A stretch of 64,000 bases of DNA, taken from Actinomycetales bacterium. Its GTDB lineage: Bacteria > Actinomycetota > Actinomycetes > Actinomycetales > Dermatophilaceae. The stretch is from the NCBI GenBank assembly GCA_016711095.1, contig JADJTP010000003.1:558001-622000 (forward strand). Reading direction: 5' to 3'. Below the pieces are notes generated by a model that was given only the letters and a program-made list of their open reading frames with translations, was not told the origin of the DNA and made no database searches. Position numbers and translations under genes: made by a program. This document shows, piece by piece, positions 44,994-53,643 of the stretch. Position 1 is the first letter of the stretch, and each line of letters opens with the position of its first letter.

Positions 44994-45418
44994 AGGCGGT
45001 CCAGCGACTCGGCGAGCTGGACCGCGGTCTTGTCGCCGAGCCGATCGAGCAGCGGGCGCATGATCGGCCCGAGGAAGCGTGCGATGCCGCTGAAGGTGAA
45101 CTCCGCGGTGTAGTCGACGCGCGAGCCCGGCCCGTCAGGATGCACGAGGATCGTGTCGCGGCTCTGGGTGGTCGCGTTACGACCGACGACGACGAAGACC
45201 TGCCCGTCGCTGGACTCGACGGTGTAGAGCAACTCGACCTGGCGTCCGGCGAAGCTCGAGACATTGCGATACACCGTGCCGGGCTGGCCGTCGCCGCTCA
45301 CCCGCTCGCACGACACGGTCCCGGAATCCCATTCGGCCGCATTGGCGAAGTCTGCAAGGTAGGGGTAGACCCGCGATGGCGGGGTGGCCGTGTGGACGGT
45401 CCGGCGCAAGGTGATCAT
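44990..45418 (-). CDS. SRPBCC-family (START-like) protein
   Basis: A 142-residue lipid-cavity protein: 'MITLRRTVHTATPPSRVYPYLADFANAAEWDSGTVSCERVSGDGQPGTVYRN' with the closing long helix 'FLGPIMRPLLDRLGDKTAVQLAESLDRL'. Such proteins bind hydrophobic ligands. In this operon it may present or sense modified lipid; that is inference. GGAGAG precedes the ATG. It is coupled at both ends by four-base overlaps (ATGA with the CFA gene, GTGA with the SDR). Confidence 0.85.
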   Translation of the reverse strand: MITLRRTVHTATPPSRVYPYLADFANAAEWDSGTVSCERVSGDGQPGTVYRNVSSFAGRQVELLYTVESSDGQVFVVVGRNATTQSRDTILVHPDGPGSRVDYTAEFTFSGIARFLGPIMRPLLDRLGDKTAVQLAESLDRL

Positions 45419-47424
45419 TGAACTCTCCTGAGGGTCAGGTGGGCGACGTCGAGGTAGCCCGCGGCGAAACCGGCCTCGCAGTAGGCCAGATAGAACTCCC
45501 ATGCCCGGCGGAAGGTCTCGTCGAAACCGAGCTCGCGGACCTGGGGCCACGCCTGCACGAAAGCCGCCCGCCACAGTCGCAGGGTGTGTGCATAGTGCAG
45601 GCCGAAGCGCTCTACCTGAGTCACCCGCAGTCCGGTGTGGCATGCCACCTCCGTCAGCGCCTCGACCGAGGGGATCAGCCCACCGGGGAAGATGTGCTTC
45701 TGGATCCAGCCGTGCGAGCGTCGAGTTGCGAGCAGCCGGGCGTGGCTCATCAGGATGGCCTGGATGACCGCCCGCCCGCCCGGTGCCAGCACCCGGTCGA
45801 TCGTCTGCAGATAGTCGGGCCAGAACTCTTCCCCGACCGCCTCGATCATCTCGACGCTGACCACGGCGTCGAACCTTGCGGCGCCTTCGGGCCCGTCGAG
45901 CAGGGATCGGTAGTCGGAAAGCCGGATCTCGACGAGCCCGCTCAGTCCGGCGGCGTCGATCTTGGCCTGCGCCAAGGCCCGCTGCTCTGCCGAGAGGGTG
46001 AGCGTCGTGACCGTCGACCCTCTTTGGGCGGCGCGCAGCGCGAGTTCTCCCCACCCGGTGCCGATCTCGAGCAGACGCGTCCCGGCGGTCACGCCGGCGG
46101 CGTCGAGAACGGCGTCGATCTTGCGCCGTTGGGCGTCGGCGAGGTCCTGCTCTTCGACGGGGCGATCGGGCTCGAAGAGTGCCGAGCTGTAGGTCATCGT
46201 CTCGTCGAGGAACGCTGCGAAGAGGTCGTTGCTCAGGTCGTAGTGCGCCTGAATGTTGGCCTTGGCGCCCTCAGGGGTGTTGCGCTGGTGCACCGGGTGG
46301 GCTCGTTCGACGACACCTCGCAGGGCCAGCACGGGCCGCGGCAGCAGCCGGTCGAGCCGCCGCGCGAAGGGGGTCAACAGCTCGGCCAGGTCGGTGCCGT
46401 CGGCGGCCCGCCATTCCCCGGCCATGAAGGCCTCGCCGAGCCCGATCTTGGGGTGGGTTTCCAGACGCCGATAGAGCAGCCCCGGCCGGGTGATCTCCAA
46501 GGTCGGCGCATCGGGGCGACCGCCGCCGAAGACCGTGCCGTCGGGGTGGCGCACCCGCACCGGCAGGGGCGCGACCGCCACCCGCACCAACGCCCGCGCG
46601 ACCGCCCCGCGGGTGAGGGCCGTATGCCGCCCTGGCGGCTCGAGCCGCTGGGTGGCGGCTGCGTGGCCGGCGTTGCCGACCGACCGATCGCGCGAGGTCA
46701 TCGGCAGCCGCTTGAGCCACAGCCAGATCCCGTGAGCCTTGATCAGAGCCGAGACTCGCTGCGGCATCAGCGGATAGCGCAGGGCCACCCGAGCGACCTC
46801 CGCCGGTGACGCGCGCCGGACCGAACCGGCGACCGCAGCGGTGAGCACGGGCGATCCGTCGGTGCTGAGCCCGACCGACACCGACACCCGCGTCGGCGAC
46901 AGGTGCAGGCCGACGGCATACCGGCCGTCGACTTTGGTGAATGGCGAGACGTAGAAGTCCTTGACGATGTCGGCGCGGCCGCGCTCGTCCGGCCGAACCA
47001 CATAGGCGTGCCGACCGGCATACGTGTTGTGCACCTCGACGAGCGCGGCCAGCACCGTGCCGTCGGGGCCCAGACACCAGAAGGCGCTCATCGGGTCGAA
47101 GACGTGGCCGAAGACGCGGGCGTGCGCCAGGACGACGACGCGCGCGTCGGAGGGCACGGCGACGCCCTCGGCGCGGACGCGCTCGAGCACCTCCGCCTTG
47201 AGGGCCGCGAGGTCGGCTGGACCGCTCAGGTGGTCGACCGCGCGCAGGTCGGCGAACTGGCGCAACAGTTTCGGCAGGCGGGGCGGGTCATCGAGATCGA
47301 CGAGCCACTGGTAGTGCTGGTGGCTGAACGCCCGCCGCCGTGGCCGGTATCGCAGGTGGTGGACGTGTCCAACGACCAATGCCGGCAACACGGGCAGCCC
47401 GACGACCAGCGCCGACCCGCTCAC
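45415..47424 (-). CDS. DUF1365-cyclopropane-fatty-acid synthase fusion
   Basis: A 669-residue two-domain protein. Residues 1-250 are DUF1365 ('HVHHLRYRPRRRAFSHQHYQWLVDLDD', 'GHVFDPMSAFWCLGPDG', 'DFYVSPFTKVDGRYAVGL'). The rest is a CFA-synthase-like SAM methyltransferase with 'NIQAHYDLSNDLFAAFLDETMTYSSALF', SAM loop 'LLEIGTGWGELALRAA', and 'VVSVEMIEAVGEEFWPDYL'. CFA enzymes methylate unsaturated phospholipid chains. DUF1365 and CFA synthase are usually separate neighbours in light- and singlet-oxygen-responsive operons; here they are fused. Start is GTG at 47424, overlapping the FAD-protein stop. Confidence 0.93.
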   Translation of the reverse strand: MSGSALVVGLPVLPALVVGHVHHLRYRPRRRAFSHQHYQWLVDLDDPPRLPKLLRQFADLRAVDHLSGPADLAALKAEVLERVRAEGVAVPSDARVVVLAHARVFGHVFDPMSAFWCLGPDGTVLAALVEVHNTYAGRHAYVVRPDERGRADIVKDFYVSPFTKVDGRYAVGLHLSPTRVSVSVGLSTDGSPVLTAAVAGSVRRASPAEVARVALRYPLMPQRVSALIKAHGIWLWLKRLPMTSRDRSVGNAGHAAATQRLEPPGRHTALTRGAVARALVRVAVAPLPVRVRHPDGTVFGGGRPDAPTLEITRPGLLYRRLETHPKIGLGEAFMAGEWRAADGTDLAELLTPFARRLDRLLPRPVLALRGVVERAHPVHQRNTPEGAKANIQAHYDLSNDLFAAFLDETMTYSSALFEPDRPVEEQDLADAQRRKIDAVLDAAGVTAGTRLLEIGTGWGELALRAAQRGSTVTTLTLSAEQRALAQAKIDAAGLSGLVEIRLSDYRSLLDGPEGAARFDAVVSVEMIEAVGEEFWPDYLQTIDRVLAPGGRAVIQAILMSHARLLATRRSHGWIQKHIFPGGLIPSVEALTEVACHTGLRVTQVERFGLHYAHTLRLWRAAFVQAWPQVRELGFDETFRRAWEFYLAYCEAGFAAGYLDVAHLTLRRVQ

Positions 47425-48692
47425 CAGTTCACCCCGAGGGCGGCCGCGGCCGCGACGCCGGAGCGGACCGCGTCCTCGTGGAAGCCCCAGCCGAGATAAG
47501 CACCCGCGTATGCCGTGCGCCCGCCGGACACGCTCGGCACCAGGCGTTGAGCCCGGATCGCCGCCAGGTCATAGAGCGGGTGGTCATAGTTCATGCTCGC
47601 GATGACGAGCGTGGGATCGACGCGGTCGGCTCCGTTGAGGGTGACCAGCAGCGGCTCGCTCTCCGGGAATCCCTGCAGGCGGTTCATCCAATAGGTGACC
47701 AAGGGCGGTCCGTCCCCGTCACCGCGCACGAGGTAATTCCATGCCGCGCGCGCCCTCGGTGCGCGGGGCAGCAGCGACGAATCACGATGCAGGAGAGTCT
47801 CGTTGCGCGTGTATCGGAACGCCCCGAGGATCTCCTTCTCCGCGGGCGTCGCGTCGGCGAGCAGCATCAGCGCCTCGTCGGGGTGGGTGGCAACGACGAC
47901 TCGGTCGAAGCGCTCGGTGACCCCGGCGTCGTCCACGACATCGACCCCGTCGGGGTCGCGACGCACCGCCCGCACCGCCCGACCGGCATGCACCTGGCCG
48001 AGTCGCTCCGCCACCGCATTGACATACGTTCGAGAGCCACCCTCCACGGTGAACCACTGCGGTGAGTCGCCCACGGACAGCATCCCGTGGTGCTCCAGGA
48101 AGCGCAGCAGGTAGCGCGCCGGGTAGTCCAGGGCGTCCGCGCCCCCGGTCGACCAGACGCACGCGACGAGCGGCACGGCATACAGGCGGGTGAATGCCGT
48201 GGGCATCCCCGCCGCGCGGATGAACTCGCCGAAGGTGGTCTGGTCCTCGTCGTCGGTGCGCTCGAGGAAGTCACGGGCGGCGGCATAGAAGCGGCGCACC
48301 CCGAGCAACGTCGTCACATAATCGCGGTCGAGCCACTGTCGCGGCCTGGCGACGAAGCCCGACAGCCCTCTGCCGCCCGCGTATTCGATGCCCGAGCGTT
48401 CGTCGCGGATGCTCATCGACATCTCGGTCGGCCGCGTCGCCACCCCGAGTTCGGCGAAGAGCCGGCGAAGCAGCGGATAGGTGCGGTCGTTGTGGACGAT
48501 GAAGCCGGAGTCGACGGCTCGCAGGCCGAGCGAGGTCGGCACGTCGTGGGTGTGTGCATGGCCGCCAAGGCGATCTTGCGCCTCGAAGAGCGTCACCGAG
48601 TGGGACCGATTGAGGACGTATGCCGCGCTGAGACCCGCGGCGCCGCCGCCGACGACGGCGATTCGCTCGGCCGTCGGCCGGTGGCTGATCAT
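47421..48692 (-). CDS. FAD-dependent amine-oxidase-like oxidoreductase
   Basis: A 423-residue flavoprotein: 'IAVVGGGAAGLSAAYVLNRSHSVTLFEAQDRLGGHAHTHDV' is a perfect FAD-binding start of the phytoene-desaturase/amine-oxidase type. It ends 'GRTAYAGAYLGWGFHEDAVRSGVAAAAAL'. This family of NAD/FAD proteins stands first in DUF1365-CFA operons and may act on fatty acyl chains; substrate is unproven. The ATG at 48692 is followed by conserved sequence; the frame upstream is antisense to carH. It is first in a four-gene coupled operon under the divergent carH region. Confidence 0.92.
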   Translation of the reverse strand: MISHRPTAERIAVVGGGAAGLSAAYVLNRSHSVTLFEAQDRLGGHAHTHDVPTSLGLRAVDSGFIVHNDRTYPLLRRLFAELGVATRPTEMSMSIRDERSGIEYAGGRGLSGFVARPRQWLDRDYVTTLLGVRRFYAAARDFLERTDDEDQTTFGEFIRAAGMPTAFTRLYAVPLVACVWSTGGADALDYPARYLLRFLEHHGMLSVGDSPQWFTVEGGSRTYVNAVAERLGQVHAGRAVRAVRRDPDGVDVVDDAGVTERFDRVVVATHPDEALMLLADATPAEKEILGAFRYTRNETLLHRDSSLLPRAPRARAAWNYLVRGDGDGPPLVTYWMNRLQGFPESEPLLVTLNGADRVDPTLVIASMNYDHPLYDLAAIRAQRLVPSVSGGRTAYAGAYLGWGFHEDAVRSGVAAAAALGVNW

Positions 48693-48724
48693 GGCGTGAC
48701 TGTAGAGTCCGCTGGGCTTTGTCG

Positions 48725-48747
48725 TCAAACCCTTGTCTAAGGTTTGA
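48725..48747. promoter_or_regulatory. Putative CarH operator in the divergent promoter
   Basis: TCAAACC, nine bases, GGTTTGA is a perfect 7-bp inverted repeat in the 75-base gap between the FAD-oxidoreductase and carH starts. The spacing fits a MerR-type dimer site. Binding by the CarH-type protein is inferred. Confidence 0.6.
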
Positions 48748-48767
48748 TCAACAGTTACGGTGTCGCC

Positions 48768-49712
48768 ATGGAGGGTGGGGTCACGATCGGAGAGCTCGCC
48801 AGGCGCCTCGGTGTGAGCACCCACGTCCTGCGCGCCTGGGAGAGCCGCTATGGCCTGCTGCAGCCGGCCCGCACGGCCTCCGCCTATCGGCTCTACACGG
48901 CCGACGACGAGCGGCGAGTGCGGGCGATGCTCGTGCTGCGCGACACGGGCGTGCCCGCGGGGCAGGCCGCCGCTCGGGTGCTGGCGTCCGAACAGGTCGC
49001 GGCCAGGCTCGGGCTCCCGCTTGACCCCACCGCGACTCACGCACCGGCAGCCGGACCATCCGGCGAGCACATCGACCACATCGACCGGCTCTGGGAGGCC
49101 GTGAGCCGCTTCGACCAGTCCGCGGGTGCGGCCGCCCTCGACGCCGCCCGGGCCGACCTCACCCCGGAAGCCTGGATCGGCCAGGTGTTGATGCCCTTCT
49201 TGCGATCGCTCGGACAGCATTGGGCCGACGGCTCGAGAACGGTCGCCCACGAGCACTTCGCCACCCAGCTCATCCGCAGCCGACTGGCCCCCCTGACGGC
49301 CGGCTGGGGGATGGGCTCCGGGCCCGTCGCCGTGCTGGCCTGCCCTCCGGACGAGCGCCACGATCTGGCGCTGTTCGCCTTCGGGGTGTTGCTCGGGCTG
49401 CGTGGCTGGCGGGTGCGCTTCTTCGGTGCGGACACTCCCTTGACCGGATTGGCCGCCGCCTGCCGGGTGATCGAACCGGACCTCGTCGTCATCGCCGCCA
49501 CCCGCCCCAGGACGCTGACCGATCATCAAAGCGCCCTGCAACGCCTGTGCCGACGTCACCGGGTCGCGCTCGCCGGACCGGGCGCGACGGAGTTGATCGC
49601 TCTGCAGTCTGGTGCGGTGCTGATGTCGGCGGATGTCGTCACGGCCGCGAATGCTGCGGTGCGGCTGCTTGACCCACCCGGCGAGGCCACCAGAACCGAT
49701 CCCCAAGGATGA
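48768..49712 (+). CDS. carH: CarH/LitR-type B12-dependent photoreceptor repressor
   Basis: A 314-residue protein: MerR HTH 'VTIGELARRLGVSTHVLRAWESRYGLLQPARTASAYRLY', then a helical bundle and a B12-binding Rossmann domain. The cobalamin-sensing signature is complete: Trp152-x9-Glu162-His163, and His198 in 'DERHDL' as lower axial ligand. The 35-residue spacing from His163 to His198 and 46 from Trp152 match my recollection of Thermus CarH (W131, E141, H142, H177). In the dark, adenosylcobalamin drives tetramer formation and repression; light breaks the Co-C bond. The likely target is the divergent lipid operon. Its last 74 bases overlap the MMPL gene on the opposite strand. Confidence 0.93.
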   Translation: MEGGVTIGELARRLGVSTHVLRAWESRYGLLQPARTASAYRLYTADDERRVRAMLVLRDTGVPAGQAAARVLASEQVAARLGLPLDPTATHAPAAGPSGEHIDHIDRLWEAVSRFDQSAGAAALDAARADLTPEAWIGQVLMPFLRSLGQHWADGSRTVAHEHFATQLIRSRLAPLTAGWGMGSGPVAVLACPPDERHDLALFAFGVLLGLRGWRVRFFGADTPLTGLAAACRVIEPDLVVIAATRPRTLTDHQSALQRLCRRHRVALAGPGATELIALQSGAVLMSADVVTAANAAVRLLDPPGEATRTDPQG

Positions 49713-51687
49713 GCGCGATGGCCGGCACGAGAACCGTCCGAACGATCAGCGTGTCCAACAGCACTCCCAGACAGATGATGACGCCGATCTGCGCGAGGAC
49801 GACCAGCGGCAGCACCCCGAGCACCGCGAAGACAGCGGCCAGCAGGATGCCCGCGCTGGTGATGACGCCTCCGGTCGCGGCCAGTGCCCTGAGCATCCCC
49901 TCCCGGGGCCCGTGGACGGCTGCCTCCTCACGAGCTCGGGTGACCAGGAAGATGTTGTAGTCGACACCGAGCGCCACGAGGAACAGGAACGTGTAGAGCG
50001 GCGTGGTGACATCGAGCGCCGAGAACCCGAAAATCTTCGTGAAGATCCACCAGGAGGCCCCGACCGCGGCAAGGAAGGTGAAGACGACCGTCGTCACCAG
50101 CACGATCGGCGCCACGATCGAGCGCAGCAGCACGAGCAGCGAGAGCAACACCAGCCCGAGGATGAGCGGCAGGATGACGCCGCGGTCGCGGGCGGCCGCG
50201 TCGGCCGCGTCGACGCCCTTGGCTTCGGTGCCGCCGACGAACGTCTGCGGTATGCCGCCCACCGCCGAGCGCACATCGCGCACTCCCTGACGCGCCTCGT
50301 CGCTGCCGGGGGTGGGCCGCAACACGACGCTCACCTGGGTCAGTCCCCCGGCCGTCGGGCCCGGGGTGGCGGCGGCCACGGCCGGGATGTTCCCGACCGC
50401 GGCGACGACGTCGGCGGCTTGGCCGGCAGTGACGACGACGAAGGGGTCGGAGTTGCCGGCGGGGAAGCTGCGCGCGAGCCGCTCCGAGGCGGCGATCGCC
50501 TCCGGCTTGGCCAGGAACTGGTCGCTCTGCGACAGCCCGCTGCGCACCTGGGTCAACCCGCCGGCCATGATCGCCAGCAGCACGAGCGTGCCGACGACGA
50601 ACGCGCGCGGCCGGGCCGCCACGGCGTCGCCGACCCTGCGCCAGAAGGACCGCTGGTCGACGAGAGCCGCCTGCCCGACCCGCGGCACGAGCGGCCAGAA
50701 GATCCATCGCCCGAACAGCACGAGCACCGCGGGCAGCACGAGCAGGGCATATCCGGCGGCAACGACGATCCCGACGGCACTGGCCAGGCCCAGGCCGCGG
50801 GTCGTGGGGAATACCGACAGCAGCAGGGTCAGCACGCCGAGCACGACGGTGGTCGCCGAGACCAGCACGGCTTCTCCGGTATGCCGCAGCGCCACCCGCA
50901 TCGCGGCATACCGGTCCGGCTGCCTGCGCAGTTCGTCGCGATAGCGGGAGATGAGCAACAGCGCGTAGTTGGTGCCGGCGCCGAAGACGAGCACGGAGAG
51001 GATGCCGATGGTCGACTCGTCCCAGGGCACCCCGGCCGCCTTGAGGACATGGGTCGCGAGCACTGCGGCGAGTCGGTCGGCGATGCCGACGACGGTGAGC
51101 GGGACGAGCCAGAGCACCGGCGAGCGATACGTGATGATGAGCAGAAGACCGACCACCGAAGCGGTGGCCAGCAGCAGCCGGGTATTGGCTCCCTGGAAGA
51201 CCGCGCCGAGGTCGGCCTGGATCGCTGCCGGCCCCGTCACCTGGACGGTCGCGAAGGCCGGAGCGGCGCCCTTGACCGTTTCGCGCAGGGACGTGACGGC
51301 CGCAGCGATACCCGCGTTGCCGGTCGCCGTGACTGGCACGACACCGAATGCGGCCGTCAGGTCCTCGCTGACAATGAGGGGGCCCGGGACGGCGCCTTTA
51401 GCGGCCTGGCGCAGCGCGGCGATGTCCTGCTCGTCGAGGGTCCTGCCCTCGACCGAGTAGACGACAACGGCGCTGGATCCTTCCTTCTGGGGGAAGGTCG
51501 CCACGAGCTCGACGACCCGGGTGCTGTCGGCGCCGACCGGCAGTCCGTCGAGCGAACTCGAGGTCCTGGTCGCCTCCTTGAGGGCGCCGATTGCACCGCC
51601 GGCGACGAGCACGAGCAGAATGGCCACGATCCACGAGCGGCGGCGGTGCACGACGAACTCGACGATGGCTTCACCTATGCGGGTCAT
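49639..51687 (-). CDS. MMPL-family transporter
   Basis: A 682-residue RND-superfamily pump of the MMPL type with twelve membrane segments in two repeats. Signature stretches are 'VFGAGTNYALLLISRYRDELRR' in the first half and 'VALGVDYNIFLVTRAREEA' in the second, each with the Asp/Tyr or Asn/Tyr pair that relays protons. MMPL proteins export lipids or hydrophobic compounds in actinobacteria. It is divergent from a MarR regulator across 58 bases of AT-rich DNA, so the pair probably forms a ligand-induced efflux module. The 3' end is antisense to carH for 74 bases. Confidence 0.93.
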   Translation of the reverse strand: MTRIGEAIVEFVVHRRRSWIVAILLVLVAGGAIGALKEATRTSSSLDGLPVGADSTRVVELVATFPQKEGSSAVVVYSVEGRTLDEQDIAALRQAAKGAVPGPLIVSEDLTAAFGVVPVTATGNAGIAAAVTSLRETVKGAAPAFATVQVTGPAAIQADLGAVFQGANTRLLLATASVVGLLLIITYRSPVLWLVPLTVVGIADRLAAVLATHVLKAAGVPWDESTIGILSVLVFGAGTNYALLLISRYRDELRRQPDRYAAMRVALRHTGEAVLVSATTVVLGVLTLLLSVFPTTRGLGLASAVGIVVAAGYALLVLPAVLVLFGRWIFWPLVPRVGQAALVDQRSFWRRVGDAVAARPRAFVVGTLVLLAIMAGGLTQVRSGLSQSDQFLAKPEAIAASERLARSFPAGNSDPFVVVTAGQAADVVAAVGNIPAVAAATPGPTAGGLTQVSVVLRPTPGSDEARQGVRDVRSAVGGIPQTFVGGTEAKGVDAADAAARDRGVILPLILGLVLLSLLVLLRSIVAPIVLVTTVVFTFLAAVGASWWIFTKIFGFSALDVTTPLYTFLFLVALGVDYNIFLVTRAREEAAVHGPREGMLRALAATGGVITSAGILLAAVFAVLGVLPLVVLAQIGVIICLGVLLDTLIVRTVLVPAIALILGDRFWWPRRVGQAAAPQHSRP

Positions 51688-51714
51688 CTCGGCCCCTACT
51701 CGCTCACTGTTGCT

Positions 51715-51745
51715 TCACGAACTAACATAGTAGATTATTAACCTA
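51715..51745. promoter_or_regulatory. AT-rich divergent promoter between MMPL and MarR genes
   Basis: TTCACGAACTAACATAGTAG... is an unusually AT-rich run between the two divergent starts. TAGATTATTAACC ends almost at the MarR ATG, leaving no ribosome site, so the MarR message may be leaderless. MarR binding here is inferred. Confidence 0.5.
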
Positions 51746-52237
51746 ATGAGCGATCACTCGTCAACTTCGGGCAGCGCGGACCCGCTGTTGCCGCACGCTG
51801 CCTTCGTCCGGGAATGGCGCCAGACGCCGACTCTGGTCGCGCTGAGAGAGTTGATCGATCTCTCCGGCCAGGTGGCACCGACGATCGCTCGACGTGCCGA
51901 CCTCGGCCACTCGGAGCTGCGCGCCTTGGAGTTGCTCGTGCGGGTCCCCCACGGTCCGTCCGAACTGGCTCGCGAGCTCGGGGTGACGTCAGCGGCGGCG
52001 TCGGGGATCGTCGATCGGCTGGAGAACCGCGGCCACGTCCGACGAACTCCGCACGCGATGGATGGACGGCGCACGCACGTCGTGCTTACCGATAGCGGCC
52101 GCGAGGACGTGCTCGGCTATCTCATCCCGATGTTCGCGGCGTTGCAGCGGATGGACGACTCCTTCAGCGAGGCCGAGCGGGCCGTCGTCGAACGTTATCT
52201 GCGCGCGGCGATGGAGGCGATCCGCACGGTCCTCTAG
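51746..52237 (+). CDS. MarR-family regulator
   Basis: A 163-residue winged-helix protein: 'LGHSELRALELLVRVPHGPSELARELGVTSAAASGIVDRLENRGHVRRTPHAMDGRRTHVVLTDSGRE' contains the recognition helix, wing and DGR turn of MarR. Helices at each end form the dimer interface. It probably represses the divergent MMPL pump until a ligand binds. The ATG directly follows AT-rich sequence. An 84-bp repeat copy begins 62 bases after its stop. Confidence 0.9.
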   Translation: MSDHSSTSGSADPLLPHAAFVREWRQTPTLVALRELIDLSGQVAPTIARRADLGHSELRALELLVRVPHGPSELARELGVTSAAASGIVDRLENRGHVRRTPHAMDGRRTHVVLTDSGREDVLGYLIPMFAALQRMDDSFSEAERAVVERYLRAAMEAIRTVL

Positions 52238-52298
52238 ATGATTGATTCGGAGGGGAGTCAGTGGTCGTAGGGCTGGTGACCGACAGCGTGCGAGTGCA

Positions 52299-52382
52299 CC
52301 GGGGCTGATGACGCCGCTGATGACGCGCCGGGTGTCGCTGTGGCAACAGCTATTGCGTCATCAGCCGCGCTTTCAGCCCCGG
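52299..52382. repeat. 84-bp palindromic element, copy C
   Basis: Third copy of the element seen at 8282 and 9498, with identical length and ends. The outer CCGGGGCTGA/TCAGCCCCGG stem and a perfect 11-bp inner stem (GCTGATGACGC with GCGTCATCAGC) make it the best-folded copy. The left half contains the unit GCTGATGACGC twice in tandem. It lies between the MarR and alpha/beta-hydrolase genes, where no other gene is seen (52238-52510). Confidence 0.88.
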
Positions 52383-52510
52383 GCGTTGGTAGGTGGACCG
52401 GCAAGGATCCCACAAGGGCCTCCAGGCTCGAGTTGGTTCGCAACACCGAGTCCGGGCACTCTCGCCCCTCAAGGCACACGCGCCACACCAGTCACCTGGG
52501 AATCAATCGT

Positions 52511-53476
52511 CTAGCTGGCGTCAGCCGCTTTCGCGGCCAGAGCCGCCTCGAGGTGGGCGTCGAGCCATTCGACGACATCCGCCATGACCTCGTCCCGATT
52601 GATCTCGTTGAGAATCTCGTGGCGGGCATCGGCATAGAAGTGCACCGCGACGTCGTGCACGCCGAGACGGCGCAGCTGCTCGGCGACACTCTGGACACCC
52701 TTGGTCTGCCCGCCGACGGGGTCTTCGGCGCCGGACATCAGCAGGATGGGCAGCGTCCGCGGGATCTTGGCAACCTGGCTGTCGGCGTTGATGAAGGAAA
52801 CCCCGCCCAGCAGGTCCTGGAAGAACCCCGCGCTGCAGACGAACCCGCAGAACGGGTCCTCGATGTAGAAGTCGACCTCGGCCGGGTCGCGGGACAGCCA
52901 ATCGAACTTCGTCCGGCCCGGCTCGAAGGGCTTATTGAAACCGCCGAACGTCAGCTTGTCCAGCAGCGGGCTGGGCGTCTTGCGGCCGCGCACCCTGGCC
53001 TCGACCGCTGCGATAGCCCGGCCCGCGACGCCGAGCACGCCGGGGTCACCGCTGGTCCCGGAGAGCACCAACCCGGCCAGCTCCTCGCCGTGCCGGATGG
53101 CGTAGCTGCGCCCGAGCATCGACCCCATGCTGTGTCCGAAGAAGTAGAGCGGCAGGCCCGGCTGCTCCTCGCCGATGGCGTGGGACACGGCATACAGGTC
53201 GTCGACAACGATCTGCCAGCCGTTGCCGTCTGCGAGATAGCCGGCCCGCTCCAGCGAGCCGGCGGTCCGCCCGTGCCCGCGGTGATCATCGGCATACACC
53301 GCATAGCCGGCGTCGGTGAGCACTTCGGCGAACCGGGCATAGCGCGCCGCGTGCTCGGCCATCCCGTGAGCAAGTTGGACGACCGCCTTGGGCCTTGCGG
53401 GGGCATCCGGAAGCCACCGGAAGACGTGCAGCGGGGTCCCGTCGTCTGCGAGGACCGTCAGCGTGCTGCTTTCCAT
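52511..53476 (-). CDS. Alpha/beta hydrolase, monoacylglycerol-lipase-like
   Basis: A 321-residue hydrolase. The nucleophile elbow is GHSMGS, the acid is in 'MSGAEDPVG' and the histidine is in 'DARHEILNE'. Oxyanion 'LAHGMAEHAARY' and 'DDHRGHGRT' match monoglyceride-lipase/lysophospholipase relatives. It probably hydrolyses fatty-acyl esters in the cytosol. GAGGAGG precedes the ATG. The next two minus-strand genes are acyltransferases of glycerolipid synthesis, which fits a lipid theme, but they are 167 bases away. Confidence 0.9.
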   Translation of the reverse strand: MESSTLTVLADDGTPLHVFRWLPDAPARPKAVVQLAHGMAEHAARYARFAEVLTDAGYAVYADDHRGHGRTAGSLERAGYLADGNGWQIVVDDLYAVSHAIGEEQPGLPLYFFGHSMGSMLGRSYAIRHGEELAGLVLSGTSGDPGVLGVAGRAIAAVEARVRGRKTPSPLLDKLTFGGFNKPFEPGRTKFDWLSRDPAEVDFYIEDPFCGFVCSAGFFQDLLGGVSFINADSQVAKIPRTLPILLMSGAEDPVGGQTKGVQSVAEQLRRLGVHDVAVHFYADARHEILNEINRDEVMADVVEWLDAHLEAALAAKAADAS

Positions 53477-53643
53477 GCGTGTGCCTCCTCAGGCATCGAA
53501 CCTTCTCCGGTCCCATCCTTGTCCCAATGGGCGCCAAGGTCGAGAACCGAGCGCTCGGCGCGGCCGACTGTCGCCGCCGCCCGAGGTCAGGCCGGGGTGA
53601 GGTGAGGCAGAGGGGCGGCGAGGGCAGCCGCCGTCATCTGAGG

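Noticed and set aside
45418..46809. 463-residue plus-strand frame over the CFA synthase
   Set aside because: Antisense to conserved SAM-binding motifs; no domain of its own.
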